Assembly: GCA_028386065.3 (NCBI GenBank)
Contig: JAKUCV010007503.1
Coordinates: 137,434-201,433, forward strand
DNA: 64,000 bases
Source of the DNA: Turnera subulata
Taxonomy: Eukaryota > Streptophyta > Magnoliopsida > Malpighiales > Passifloraceae
Direction of reading: 5' to 3'
Shown here: piece after piece, positions 48,396-60,300 of the stretch
Position numbering within the stretch: the stretch's first letter is position 1
Layout of the letters: each line of letters opens with the position of its first letter
Made by a program: the position numbers and the translations under genes
Notes under the pieces: model-generated
What the model was told of the DNA's origin: nothing
What the model saw: only the letters and a program-made list of their open reading frames with translations
Databases searched by the model: none

Positions 48396-51300
48396 TCAAG
48401 GAGGGTTGCACATGCCCAAATCCAGCCTTATTTTTGTGAATTGATCTTCTTTTAAAGGCTTGGTGAAGATATCTGCAAGTTGCCCATCGGTCTTGACAAA
48501 ATCAAGTGTTATATCTTTCTTTTGCACATGATCGCGAATAAAATGATGTCTAATCTCTATATGCTTTGTTCGTGAATGCTGGATAGGATTCTTGGTGAGA
48601 TTAATGGCACTAGTACTATCACAATAAATAGGAATTGACTCAAATTTCAAACCATAGTCTTCAAGTGTATGTTTCATCCACAAAACTTGAGCACAACAAG
48701 AACCAGCAGCTATATATTCAGCTTCCGTGGTGGAAGTAGCTACGGAATTTTGCTTCTTACTAGACCATGAGACTAATGCTTGACCAAGAAATTGACATGT
48801 ACCACTAGTGCTCTTTCTATCTAAGGTACTCCCGGCAAAATCCGCATCGGAATAACTAGTGAGAGTAAATGAACTCACTTTGGGATACCAAAGACCAAGG
48901 TTAGGAGTCCCTTTAAGATACTTAAAAATGCGTTTAATAGCACGTAAATGAGACTCTTTTGGACAGGCTTGAAATCGTGCACATAGACATACACCAAACA
49001 TGATGTCCGGTCTAGTAGCTGTTAGATAAAGCAAACTTCCGATCATACCTCTATATAGCTTGATATCCACATCTTTACCTTCTTCATCCTTATCAAGCTT
49101 AGTGGTAGTGCTCATGGGTGTTGGGCTAATCTTAGCACCATCCATCCCAAATCTCTTGAGTAACTCCTTTGTATACTTGGCTTGGTTAATAAATATGCCC
49201 CCTTCAAGTTGTTTTACTTGAAATCCAAGGAAATAAGTTAACTCCCCCATGGAGCTCATCTCAAATTCACTTTGCATGGATTTTTCAAATTCCTTACACA
49301 AAAACTCATTAGTAGCACCAAAAAGAATATCATCCACATATATTTGAACAATGAGTAATTCATGTACATGAGATTTTACAAACAAAGTAGTATCAACCTT
49401 TCCTCTTGTAAAACCACTAGAAACAAGGAAGTTACTTAGCCTTTCATACCAAGCTCTTGGAGCTTGTTTCAAACCATAGAGTGCCTTTTTGAGTTTAAAC
49501 ACATGATGAGGAAACTCATGATTTTCAAAACCGGGGGGTTGCTCAACATACACTTCCTCCATGATGTAGCCATTTAAGAATGCACTCTTGACATCCATTT
49601 GAAACAATTTAAATGCTTTATAAGATGCATATGCAAGAAGCATGCGAATAGATTCTAATCTAGCAACAGGAGCAAATGTTTCATCAAAATCAATGCCTTC
49701 TTCTTGATTATAACCTTGAGCAACAAGTCTAGCTTTGTTTCTCACAACAATACCATTTTCATCTAACTTATTCCTAAAGACCCACTTAGTACCAATAACG
49801 GGATGATCATGAGGTCTAGGAACAAGATTCCAAACTTGACTTCTCTCAAATTGATTTAACTCCTCTTGCATAGCAATAACCCAACTTTCATCATTAATAG
49901 CATCTTTAACGTTTTTAGGCTCAACTTGTGATAAGAATGCAATATGACCATTTAAATTATGTAAAGATGATCTAGTGATTACCCCTTTTGAGGGATCTCC
50001 AAGAATTGCACTAGGAGAATGTCCCCTTGGTGGCTTGACTTCAATTGTTCCCTTATCCTTCTCTTGTGCATCAGAAGATTGAGAAGAAGAAGTATCATCA
50101 TTTTTGGGTTCACTTGTACTTGTTGGTGAAGAACCATGATCCAATGAAGTTTGGCTAGTTGAAACGTCAACATTCATGCTTGGTGAAGGTCTACGTGTGA
50201 AATCTATTATATCATCGTCTCTATCACCATTTAAATCAACTTCATCAAATACAACATGCATGGATTCTTCAACAAGAAGAGTCCTTTTGTTATACACACG
50301 ATAGGCCTTACTAGTAATAGAGTAACCAAGAAATATACCTTCATCCGATTTAGCATCAAACTTACCGAGATTGTCTTTGGTATTAAGAATATAGCATTTG
50401 GATCCAAATACCTTAAAGTAATCAATATTTGGTTTTCTACCATACCACAGTTCATAAGGAGTTTTCTTGAAGATAGGCCTTAAGGAGACTCTATTTAGCA
50501 CATAACACGCGGTATTAACCGCTTCGGCCCAAAAGTATGAAGGTATATCATTTTCATTTAACATAGTGCGTGCCATTTCTTGCAATGTCCGATTTCTTCT
50601 CTCAACAACCCCATTTTGTTGAGGTGTTCTAGGAGTAGAAAAGGTGTGTTCAATGCCACATTGTTCACAATAATGATCAAACAAAAGATTATCAAACTCA
50701 CCACCATGATCACTTCTAATTTTAGAAATCTTATAACCTTTTTCATTTTGCAAACGTCTAACAAGGCATCCAAACTCATACAAAGCATGATCTTTACTAG
50801 CAAGAAATATAACCCAAGAAAATCTAGTGTAATCATCAACAATAACAAAAGCATAATTCATACCACCAAGACTAGTTGTCCTCATAGGACCAAAAAGATC
50901 AAGATGCAAGAGTTCAAGAGGTCTAGAAGTTGTTACCATATTTTTGGCTTTGAAGGAGCTTTTAACTTGCTTTCCAAGTTGACAAGCTCTACATACTCCA
51001 TCTTTTTCAAATTTGAGCTTGGGTAGACCCTTAACAAGGTCCTTCTTGGATAGTTTTGAAATTAATTCCAAATTGACGTGTCCAAGCCTTCTATGCCATA
51101 AAATAGGTGTTTCCATCTTTGCACTAAAACACTTAACATCATTGTTAGCAACTTCTTTCAGGTTGATTGAGTAAAGATTTCCGATCCTTTTACCAACAAA
51201 AAGTAAATGATCATCAAAACATCTAGTAACCATGCACTTAGTAGATTCAAAGGTGACTCTATATCCCTTATCACATAGTTGACTTATACTTAAGAGATTG

Positions 51301-51425
51301 AACTTTAAGTTATCGACAAGAAGCACATGCTCAATAGTAGGATTAGAACCAATATCACCAATACCATGTATTTTACCTTTAGAGCTATCACCAAAGGTTA
51401 CTTTACCTTTACCTTTACCTTTCAA
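48396..51425 (-). CDS. Copia H pol: GAG-pre-integrase, integrase, reverse transcriptase, RNase H
   Basis: This is an intact 1009-codon frame. GAG-pre-integrase starts at [10 protein letters not shown] (residues about 109-160), with the cysteine pair CRACQLG. The integrase shows [17 protein letters not shown] and [15 protein letters not shown], giving all three catalytic acids. A Pro/Ser-rich linker with [20 protein letters not shown] follows. Reverse transcriptase (about 520-770) has [37 protein letters not shown] and the catalytic YVDDILFG. RNase H (about 860-1000) has [24 protein letters not shown] and [12 protein letters not shown]. Its frame is the same as gag, so an older gag-pol fusion was interrupted by stops at 51537, about 51501 and about 51441. 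The upstream protease motif reads DSRCSRHM rather than DSGCSRHM. Confidence 0.93.
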   Translation of the reverse strand: MKGKGKGKVTFGDSSKGKIHGIGDIGSNPTIEHVLLVDNLKFNLLSISQLCDKGYRVTFESTKCMVTRCFDDHLLFVGKRIGNLYSINLKEVANNDVKCFSAKMETPILWHRRLGHVNLELISKLSKKDLVKGLPKLKFEKDGVCRACQLGKQVKSSFKAKNMVTTSRPLELLHLDLFGPMRTTSLGGMNYAFVIVDDYTRFSWVIFLASKDHALYEFGCLVRRLQNEKGYKISKIRSDHGGEFDNLLFDHYCEQCGIEHTFSTPRTPQQNGVVERRNRTLQEMARTMLNENDIPSYFWAEAVNTACYVLNRVSLRPIFKKTPYELWYGRKPNIDYFKVFGSKCYILNTKDNLGKFDAKSDEGIFLGYSITSKAYRVYNKRTLLVEESMHVVFDEVDLNGDRDDDIIDFTRRPSPSMNVDVSTSQTSLDHGSSPTSTSEPKNDDTSSSQSSDAQEKDKGTIEVKPPRGHSPSAILGDPSKGVITRSSLHNLNGHIAFLSQVEPKNVKDAINDESWVIAMQEELNQFERSQVWNLVPRPHDHPVIGTKWVFRNKLDENGIVVRNKARLVAQGYNQEEGIDFDETFAPVARLESIRMLLAYASYKAFKLFQMDVKSAFLNGYIMEEVYVEQPPGFENHEFPHHVFKLKKALYGLKQAPRAWYERLSNFLVSSGFTRGKVDTTLFVKSHVHELLIVQIYVDDILFGATNEFLCKEFEKSMQSEFEMSSMGELTYFLGFQVKQLEGGIFINQAKYTKELLKRFGMDGAKISPTPMSTTTKLDKDEEGKDVDIKLYRGMIGSLLYLTATRPDIMFGVCLCARFQACPKESHLRAIKRIFKYLKGTPNLGLWYPKVSSFTLTSYSDADFAGSTLDRKSTSGTCQFLGQALVSWSSKKQNSVATSTTEAEYIAAGSCCAQVLWMKHTLEDYGLKFESIPIYCDSTSAINLTKNPIQHSRTKHIEIRHHFIRDHVQKKDITLDFVKTDGQLADIFTKPLKEDQFTKIRLDLGMCNPP

Positions 51426-51536
51426 AGATGAGAACTTTGATTAATCACCCGTCATATGACGTGAACATCTACTATCAAGTACCCACTCATCTTTTTCGTC
51501 CTACAAAAATAAACAAGATTTAGGTACCCACTCAAT
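51426..51536 (-). pseudogene. Copia H protease active-site segment, with stops
   Basis: In the pol frame: DEKDEWVLDSRCSRHMTGD, then a stop, then SKFSSLKG. The catalytic DSG of the copia protease is DSR here. Stops at about 51501 and 51441 separate it from gag and pol. Confidence 0.75.
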
Positions 51537-52862
51537 CTAGGGTCCTTGAATGTTAGCTCTAGTACCTTTAGGTACCCAAACATATTTTACATGTGAATTC
51601 TTACTCCTGAACATGCAAGTACGAATTCCATGACCATGTTTACCACAATGATAGCATGTGATAGAAGGAATATAAGAATGATCATGAACACTACCATGGT
51701 ATGATTGTTGCCTTCCACCATAGTTATATAACTTAGCAAGGTTATGAAATGATCTAGCTCTATATGCTTGTGCTCTTGAATTGTAGTCATGAGATTTTGC
51801 ATTGTATGCAAATGATCTAGCATGTAGCGTAACATCATTGGTTTGTGTTCTAGCATTGTAAGCATATGATCTTCTACCATGTGTGCTTGGTTTAGTATAA
51901 TAAGATCCTCCATTTCTAGCATTGTATACATGTGATCTTGCACTATTATCATTTGATCTAATATTATGGGAATGTGGTTTTCTATTATTGGCATACAATC
52001 TAGCATAATGGAATCTACTACTACTTTCACATGATCTTGCTTTTTGAGCATTTCTATGATGAATAGGTGATTTTGTATTATGAACATGTGATCTAGCATG
52101 ATGAGTTGAAGATGAGGCACCATGTTCATGTGTCTTAGCATTTAGTATAATAGGTTTGACCTCATATGGCACATTTAATGCTCCTAATCCTTCCTTTTGA
52201 ATTGGATTTCTTTGTTGTCCTAAGAGAAGATTAAGATTATCTCTACCATTTGTAAACTTCTCAAATGTTTTCTTTAAATCTTCAACTTGAGACTTAAGAG
52301 ACTCATTCTCTTTTTCCAATACAACACAAGCATATACATTAGAGCATACATTCTCATTAAGTTCATTGTAAGATATATTAAGAGCATGCTTTTCTTCTTC
52401 AAGAGTCACAAGTTGTTTTTTATACTTTTGATTCATTTTTAAGGACTTCTCAAGTTCTTCGTGCAAATTAATGAACGCATCATGTAATTCTTCAAATGTA
52501 AAGTCATTAGAAGAATCATTTACCTCATCATCTTCAAGAGCCATGAAGCGTATATGTGCATCTTCATCACTATCCGAGTCACTTGATGATGTGTCATCTT
52601 CATCCCATGCCAACATGATTTTCTTGCCTGTGCTCTTTGAAGAATCAAGTCTTGCTTTTTTTTTGTATGGGCACTCCGATTTGATATGACCGGGTTTGTT
52701 GCATTTATAGCAAACAATCGGATTTTTCTTTGTATCTTCATATTTAGAGGTGCTCTTCATATTCCTTCCTTTTTGCAATCTCTTCTTCTTGAGGAACTTC
52801 ATGAACTTCCTTGTGACTAGAGCCGTATCATCATCTCTGTCACTTGCATCCTCTTCGGAATC
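51537..52862 (-). pseudogene. Copia H gag C-terminal part: two zinc knuckles and a repetitive basic linker
   Basis: This is the continuation of gag in the same frame. A 421-codon open stretch starts at 52802, after the stop at 52863. The first knuckle is CYKCNKPGHIKSEC (residues about 31-44). A coiled-coil-like Glu/Lys/Leu-rich part follows (about 100-180). Next comes a long His/Asn/Arg/Ser-rich linker with degenerate repeats such as ARSHVYNAR and ARSFAYNAK (about 225-375), then a second knuckle CYHCGKHGHGIRTC (about 386-399). The acidic, Ser-rich segment TSSSDSDSDEDAH lies after the first knuckle. Confidence 0.8.
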
Positions 52863-53510
52863 TTAAATCTTCAAGGCAAGGTCTTTCTTCTTTTCTACTT
52901 TGCCTTCAAACTTCATTCCATAAGCTATCAAAGAACCTATTAGCTCATTGTAGGATAGGACATTAAGATCTTTTGCCTCTTCAATAGCCGTGACTTTGGA
53001 TTCCCACTCCTTACTCAAGGATCTTAATACTTTAGTAACTTTCTCCTTATCATTTATGGTCTTACCAAGGCTCACAAGGTTATTGCATAGAGTTGAAAAC
53101 CTAGTACTCATATCATAGATGGACTCATTAGACTTCATTGTAAAAAGCTCATATTCTCTCATAAGCCTATTGGTCTTGGATTCTTTTACTTGGTTTGTTC
53201 CTTCATGAGTTGTCAATAAGAGTGTCCAAATTTCATGAGCACTCTTACAAATTCTAATTCTCTCAAATTCTTCTTTACTTAAGGCACCTAGTAAAGAGTT
53301 TCTAGCTGTGGCATCTAGAGTGCCTTTCTTCTTCTCATTCTCACTCCAATCGCTCAAAGGCTTAGGTGGCCTACTCCAACCACTCTCAACAATCTCCCAA
53401 ATTTCTAAACCTTGACCCTCTAGAAATATTTGCATTCTAACTTTCCAATAGTCAAAGTTTATACCATCAAAGAAAGGAGCTTTGTGGATATTATACCCCT
53501 CAAAAGCCAT
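52863..53510 (-). pseudogene. Copia H gag N-terminal part (copia-type gag polypeptide), ended by a premature stop
   Basis: Starts at ATG 53510 (MAFEGYNIHKAPFFDG), about 55 bp from the LTR. FDYWKVRMQIFLEGQG, GALSKEEFERIRICKSAHEI, TNRLMREYELFTMKSNESI and SKEWESKVTAIEEAKDL place it in the copia gag (UBN2-type) family, which forms the particle shell. TAA at 52863-52865 ends the frame at 215 residues. The same frame continues beyond it with DSEEDASDRDDDTA and the zinc knuckle ORF. Without this single stop gag would be one protein of more than 600 residues. Confidence 0.9.
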
Positions 53511-53549
53511 GATCTTTACTCAAGGAGATTAATCCTAAACAAAGAGACC

Positions 53550-53565
53550 TTGCTCCGCTACCAAT
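53550..53565 (-). promoter_or_regulatory. Copia H primer-binding site
   Basis: The minus strand reads ATTGGTAGCGGAGCAAGG from the LTR border inward. Confidence 0.8.
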
Positions 53566-54870
53566 TGTAAGCCCAAACAAGCTAAGAGGGGGAGTGAATT
53601 AGCTATTAAGAACTAATTAAAAAAACTTAAAACAATAATAATTGCGGAATTAAAAAAAGAGAGAAAAGCAAACTGATTTATACTGGTTCACACACACACA
53701 ACCCTTGTGGCTAATCCAGTCCTCCGAGAGACTCTCTCGAAGATTCCACTATCACCGTTAAGCTTCCGGGTGCTTAACAAACCGTTTACAACTCCTGCAT
53801 GAAGATTCCACACTTCAAGACTTTTCCCACAGAAAGAAGACCCTCTTCCTATGAATTTACTACAAGGGAACAATCCTCCCTTAAGGTGTATGTTAATACA
53901 AATGTCACTCAAAACAAGACTTTCTTTAAGAGTAGGTATGAGTACAAAATAAGCTCTATAAGGCAACTCTCAATTCTCAAAGATATTGGCTCATAAAAAT
54001 GATATGTATGTATAACAATGAATGCTTGAAATTGTAGAGAGTTGATCAAAGTGAAAGAGAGGTTTAAAGCCTCTATTTATAGCCTCAAAAGTGCATATAA
54101 TCGTTGGGGACAAATCTGAACACCTTTATACAAAGATAGCATGTTTGCTGAAAAAGATGTTTGATTCTAACGGCACAACATCGATGTTGGTTATCACAAC
54201 ATCGATGTTTAGCCGTTGGATTTGAATAATTGAGCCAACGACTAGTACAACATCGATGTTTGTTTTCTCAACATCGATGATTTAAGGCTCAACATTGATG
54301 TTTGTCGATCCAACATCGATGTTTTGGCACTTCGCAAAAAGTATGTTTGAAAACAATTGTCACAACATCGATGTTGAGAAGCCAACATCGATGTTTTTGC
54401 ACTTCTGCCAAATTTTGAAAATACTTGAAAACATAGAACATCGATGTTTTTGACACAACATCGATGTTGCTTGATAGAACATCGATGTTCTTGAGCCACG
54501 GTAAAAGTTATGATGTATTCAAATGCAATAACATCGATGTTGAACATAGAACATCGATGTTTAGGGCTCAAGGAATAATTTTATGACATATATGATTAAT
54601 GAATGTATGAAGGAAAAACGATTTTTTGTTTGAGCTAATAACTTGGAAGATTTGAGTTACCATTTACAAGAAGTTCCTATAGATAATTCCTATATTTCTT
54701 CATCCTTGTTGCTTCAATCCTTGTTGCTTCAATCCTTGTACTCCTTTCACTTTAGACTATTGCTTCTTTGATTGGTTTCTTTTTGCTTCAAAGGTTGTCA
54801 TCAATTGAGCTATGGTCGGTTTGTCATTATCAAAACCCTGAAATGAGACAATGAAGCATGAGTTCTAACA
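53566..54870 (-). repeat. Copia H 5' LTR
   Basis: Partner of 43051-44360. The palindrome array starts at about 54177 and ends at about 54562, with 13 copies. TATA box at 54074-54081. A 15 bp local duplication (TTGCTTCAATCCTTG) at about 54708-54737 is not in the other LTR. The frames at 53688-53966 and 54242-54571 are LTR shadows. Confidence 0.93.
54177..54562. repeat. U3 array of AACATCGATGTT palindromes, 5' LTR (13 copies)
   Basis: Same arrangement as 43662-44066, except that one 20 bp unit is missing, so the last group of four has become three. The copy that reads ATCGATGAT at 43734 is intact here. Confidence 0.9.
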
Positions 54871-56336
54871 GGTTTATTATCAAATATAATATTCAAATAT
54901 CATTTTCGCGTATTTATCTTTTTCACTATTTTATAATCATTGGCTACTAAACAAATACGTATTTATTACTATTTTAATCGAGTATAAGTACTTTAAGGAA
55001 TATTATATACTTAGTAATATGATTTCTTATATATGATTTATATGTATGTATTTTCTTATCATAAGCGACCTAAGGGCCGGGATATCGGCTTGGACGCTCG
55101 GTTTTGGTTTTTGATTTAAATCAAGTATACTTGATATAACCGCTGGATTTAATTAATTGCCACCAACTTGGTTGAACTGTTGGTAATAAGATGATATGGA
55201 AATAGTAAAATGAACAGATAAGCTGTCTAATAAGAGTTAAATCGGTATCATGCATAATCACTTTTGTTGTGCATTATAAGTGATTATTGTGTTCCTATAT
55301 ATAAATATAGAGTATCGAGGTTTGACCGAATAGCGGTTTCAGAGACACATCACGTGAGGATGGATAACCTTTGATATGTGCCTGTAATACTTTGTGTGCT
55401 TTGTTGTTTGATTGAACTGCTGAGATGTTCAGTGTTGATTACTTGACTGGTGTGGTTATTGCTGTTGTGATTGTTGGACTGTGATATTGATCCTGTGGAT
55501 ATTGTGTTGAGAATGAAGTTGGTCTATTGACCGTGGATAATTGATAATGGATATTGGAAATGGAAATTGGATAATTGGAAGTTGTGTTGACGACTTTAAT
55601 GTCACTTGGAAAGTAGTGGTACGACTCGATGGGTAAAGACTGTTTTGTGGTGGCCATGACCTGGGTTACTTGTGGTAAGCATGTCTATGCTTGGGATGTC
55701 TATCCCTTTGATTTATTTGGGATGTCTATCCCTGAGTTACTAATTTGGGATGTCTATCCCTGGGTTACTATTTTGGGATGTCGATCCCTGGGTTCTCTTG
55801 GTTTTGTTCTGGCACCCGAAATATGTTGATATCCAGGTCGGTTCCCTAGCTTGTCCAGTGATGGGGTCCGGAAGATAAAATTGGCAATAATAAATATTCT
55901 TTTGGCCTTGGCTCAGTTAAGTTCTTGTTGATTTTTATGATTTATCTTTTGCTGGTACTTACTTCTTAAGTATTACGGTTGTTGCATATTACTGTTTATC
56001 CATGGTCGGTGATCACTTCGGACTCACCCCTCGCCTGCGGGGTTTCGTCCCGTAGGATGAGTTGTTTGTAGTGCAGGTACGTACGAGGCAAGCTGCGGCG
56101 CACCCCTCGGCCAGGACTCGGATCCATTAGTTGCATCTGGCTTTGCATATTTTGACATTGAGTTATAAATGCTTCCGTTGTGCTGTTGATGTCGAGATAC
56201 CCGAGGTCAGGTAACATGATATTATCTTTGGGCCGCTGGGCCGGATTTTCCTGTTGTATTTATTGTCTGTGCCTCGTGTCGGCACTGTTGTTCGGTAATT
56301 ACTATGCATTAGGTAAATAGTGATCGGGGCGTTTCA
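54871..56336 (+). repeat. Gypsy F 5' LTR, segment 3
   Basis: End of the LTR after copia H, matching 59750-61202. It has a GTGAGGATGGATAAC block (about 55357) shared with element D and four GGGAT-GTCT/GTCG-ATCCC hairpins (55693-55788). The U5 hairpins are at about 56006-56057, the first with GGTGAT instead of GGTGAG. The end is GCGTTTCA. Starts with the right duplication GGTTT of copia H (54871-54875). Confidence 0.9.
55693..55788 (+). repeat. Array of four GGGAT-N4-ATCCC hairpins (element F)
   Basis: Units at about 55693-55706, 55719-55732, 55747-55760 and 55775-55788, period 26-28 bp. Loops are GTCT three times and GTCG once. Stems are unchanged although spacers differ from those in element D. 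Confidence 0.85.
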
Positions 56337-56340
56337 TATT

Positions 56341-56352
56341 TGGTAGCGGAGC
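56341..56352 (+). promoter_or_regulatory. Gypsy F primer-binding site
   Basis: TGGTAGCGGAGC starts four bases after the LTR end, as in element D. Confidence 0.75.
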
Positions 56353-56455
56353 GGGCGGTAGGTCCTTAGGTGTTGTTTGTTGTGCATTTTTGTTGTGCAT
56401 AGCTCGCTCCACATGATTACCATAATTGCATACATATTCATATGGTTAGTGCATA

Positions 56456-56510
56456 ATGGATCCAGTCGAGGGACGCCAGCTTGCTGCAGAACATTCACAT
56501 GTGAGTATAC
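56456..56510 (+). pseudogene. Gypsy F gag start, rest deleted
   Basis: ATGGATCCAGTCGAGGGA encodes MDPVEG, like the D gag start MDPVGG. The similarity ends after about 16 codons at a CAT/GTGAGT sequence. No capsid domain follows. It marks the left side of the internal deletion or of a different interior. Confidence 0.5.
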
Positions 56511-57389
56511 TTTCTCATAAATACAGTTGGATGCCAAGTTATCCGTATTTCGGTATTTTACAATATTGTTGTTTTGTTGATCCCAAGTTTTGGAAAGATA
56601 AATTTTTAAAGGATGAGTTTTGACAAAGTGATATTTACAGCTTAGGCTGTGGGTTAAATGTGTTTATAAGATGTCACCGCTGTTTTTGGAAAGTTTTATG
56701 ATTTTGATGATGAAACGTCTTTAAAGATTTTATTATAAAGTTCAGACATGGTCGTTGCCCGGGAAGAACAGTGAGATTAAGGGATCTTGAGAAGGCAAAG
56801 AAGCCTACCTTGTTGTATCCGTGCATCGGAAGTATCGGCAGAACAAGTAAGATTTGATTTTGGGTTTTGGTTTTTATATCTTTAAGTGGTGATATGATAT
56901 TATATGACCCTGAGGAAGTGGGAAATGATGATTTTTTAGTACTGTTTTGATTATGACGTGATAAATTGATGACTTTTGGGTACTGCTTTGTTTATGACGT
57001 GATAATTTGAGTTGCGGATTGGATTGATATTCTTGGAAAATTCTATGATTTTGGAGATGATTCGATTTTCTTTAAGAATTGGGTTGATGATTTGATGATT
57101 TTGATACTAAAGTTGATTGTGATGTGATACCTTGATTTGAGGATTGGATTAATGTTCATGGGATCCTTTGATGTCAGAGGTGATTTAACTTTTTTTTTTT
57201 AAAAAAGAAGATTCGATGATTTGAGGATTTTGGTGATTCAATCTTTAAAAGAGATTGATGATCTGATGATTTGAAGGATTATTTAAAGAACTATAATCGA
57301 AGTTATGATCTTTGCTAGTTTTGGTGGAATTAGAAGACAAATATTATTTGATGGATGATTATGTTAGTAATAAATTTTGGAGTATTGAT
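56511..57389 (+). other. Gypsy F residual interior, non-coding
   Basis: AT- and GT-rich sequence with many GATGATTTGATG-type imperfect repeats (56930-57290). No gag or pol motif in any frame. Confidence 0.6.
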
Positions 57390-60300
57390 CGATACGCGTT
57401 TTGGAGTATCTTTCGTTAACCGAGCCTCGGTTCTCAATTTTGAGACTTGGGAAACGCTCAGAGGAATCAATCGGATTTTCCGAGCCCAAGTTGTATTTTC
57501 GGACTCGGGACGGAAATCCGGACCGGCCAAGAGTGGCTTGCCACGTGGCCACTCTTCTTTTCTTCCCTTTCCTTCTTTTCTTCCTTCTTTTCTTTCTTTT
57601 CTTTCTTTTCTCCTTCCCCTTTTTCCTTCAGCCGCGGGCCCCAATTCTCTGTTTTTTTTTGTTTTCATTCCCTTTTCTTTTCTTTAATTTCTCCTCCCCT
57701 TTCTTGATTTCTCTACGCCATCTCATTTCTCACATCTCTTCTCTCCCTCTCGTTTTCTTTCCCCTGCCTTCATCAACGTCATCTCTTTTCTTCACCAAAC
57801 CCGACACCACCACTGCCCACCATCACCGCGGCCCCAGTCTTCCTCCTCTTCCCTTCCTCTTCTCCTTCCTCTGCCACCACAACAAACCCATCCCCTTACC
57901 CCTCTACAACACACCACGATGCCATTGCAACAAGACATCACTGCCACCTCCACCTTCCTCCTCCTCCTTCATAGCAGCCGCGCTCCTTGCCGCCGTCGCT
58001 GCAACTCAAATCTGCCACCCCCAAATCCTCTGTCTGCCCTTATTCTTGTTGTTGCTTGCCTCCGTCTCGCTTTCCCTCCTCCACCTCTGGTCGGCCTCGC
58101 TTCTCCTCACAGCGACGCCGCCTTCTCTCCAGCGCTGCTGTAGCCAGACGGTGCCGCCATCAGCCGTGCCGAGCTCGACACCACTGTAGGACCAAGCTGG
58201 AGTCGCCACCGTTCCCAGGTCCGATCTCTTCTCCCCTCTGCAGCCGATTTCGACGCCGTGACCAGCGTTCTCTCTCCCTATCGTGGCAATACGATCCGCC
58301 GGCGCTCCTATGTGGCTGTGTTGGTAAGACCCGACGGCGAGCTTTGCCCCTCTTTCCCTTCAATTGTTCTTTTCTTCCTTCCCCTAAACCGATTAAGGTT
58401 TGATTGAACTAACTGGGATCTGGTTTGGTTGTTTTGACCTTGGGTGTGGCTGTGTCGGTGGATGCCTGTGGCTTGATGCCGACTGTGTAGTTGCTGTGGG
58501 GATGATCTGTTTGATGACGGCCGGATTGCTGTTCTGGGGGTGTGGCTTGGATGTTTTGTTGGGTGATGAACTGCAACAGGAGCGTTGGTTGTCTTGGGTC
58601 TGCAGTAAACAGTACCGGCCGAAATCCGGCGAGGTTCTGGCAGTCTCAGAAATTTTCCGGCGAGCCCGGAATACGGACCTTTGGGTAAAACCCGAGCTTT
58701 GGACCTTTTGCATCATAAATCGAACCCGAACGATATTAAGCGGACTCGTACATTAAACGACGATTAATTAAATGATTAATTAAACGATTAATTAACTTAA
58801 TTAATAGTAATCAATGATTTTATTTTATGCAATTTAATTTATGCTTTATTTATATTTTTATGCTTTTATTTTATTATGCTTTAACTAAACTTTATGCACT
58901 TATTTACTTTATGCTTTTATTTAATTTTCTGATTGGGCTATTAAAAGGCCCATAGTATTAAAATTTCCGTTTTAATTTTATTCATGCTTACCTGGGCTCG
59001 TAAAAGGCCCATTGAATTTAATTTTCGGTTTTATTTATTTTAATTGGGCTAATTATAATTAAACGCCCATAATTTCTAATTTAATTAAGTCTTTTATTTA
59101 TTTAATTCGAAGTTGTTTTATTATTTTCTCCGATGGACTAAACGCAAGTGAAGGTCCCCTAGGCTTAATTTCTTAATTATGTTATTACGCTTCTAATACG
59201 TTTAATTACCGTTCCTCTGGGCTAAATGATAATAGGCTCATACCTTATTTATTTATCAACTTCTTTCTTATATAAATATTACTACTACCTGTACTTTCAT
59301 CGGCTAAATAATTATAGGTCTTAATTTATAGTTTTGGCTATATATATGAGTTTATTTTGGGCTAAATTCATATTAGTTTCATATCAATTATTTCTACCGA
59401 TTTTATTCTTACATATAACCCGTGCAAGATTATTTTAAGTCTTAATTATATTTTATTAATTTATCAGAAATATTTTATTAACAGTAATAATACTTTGAAA
59501 TATTAATAGTTATAATATTTCAGTCCATTGATCTTGTTATATATTAAATCTAACTACTTAGTATGTACAAGTTTTGAATTGTTATATTATTAAATGACCG
59601 TTGTATTTTATAATGAGCTATGGTATCGTTATTATTTTTATTCTATCTATAATTCTCGGTTATATATGTATTTATACTACAACAATGTTTTATATCATAT
59701 ATAGAATATATTAAATTCTTTCCGATGGTAATATTTCCTATTTGATGGTTTATTATCAAATATAATATTCAAATATCATTTTCGCGTATTTATCGTTTTC
59801 ACTATTTTATAATCATTGGCTACTAAACAAATACGTATTTATTACTATTTTAATCGAGTATAAGTACTTTATGGAATATTATATACTTAGTAATATGATT
59901 TCTTATATATGATTTAAACAACGTATTTATATTTATGTATTTTCTTATCATAAGCGACCTAAAGGCCGGGATATCGGCTTGGACGCTCGGTTTCGATTTT
60001 TGATTTAAATCAAGTATACTTGATATAACCGCTGGATTTAATTAATTGCCACCAACTTGGTTGAACTGTTGGTAATAAGATGATATGGAAATAGTAAAAT
60101 GAACAGATAAGCCGTCTAATAAAAGTTAAACCGGTATCATGCATAATCATTTTTGTTGTGCATTATAAGTGATTATTGTGTTCCTATATATACATATAGG
60201 GTATCGAGGTTTGACCGGATAGCAGTTTCAGAGACACATCAGGTGAGGATGGATAACTTTGATATGTGCCTGTAATACTTTGTGTGCTTTGTTGTTTGAT

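Larger units (their letters stand above)
43051..54870 (-). mobile_element. Copia H: young SIRE-type element with two extra genes
   Basis: LTRs of 1310 bp (43051-44360) and 1305 bp (53566-54870) are very similar and flanked by a near-perfect 5 bp duplication. On the minus strand the order is primer site, gag, pol (intact 1009 codons), a 4 kb region, polypurine tract and LTR. The 4 kb region between pol and the 3' LTR carries a plus-strand 227-codon gene (47397-48080) and a minus-strand Transposase_32-like gene (44579-45865). They are divergently arranged around an array of AACATCGATGTT palindromes. Extra ORFs in this position are known in SIRE and Tat-type elements, but this pair is not one I recognise. 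Confidence 0.93.

Noticed and set aside
57355..58189. 262-codon frame starting MEYLSLTEPRFS
   Set aside because: It begins in non-coding F interior or LTR and runs through CT-rich LTR sequence encoding Phe/Leu/Ser/Pro runs. The 5' LTR counterpart is broken.
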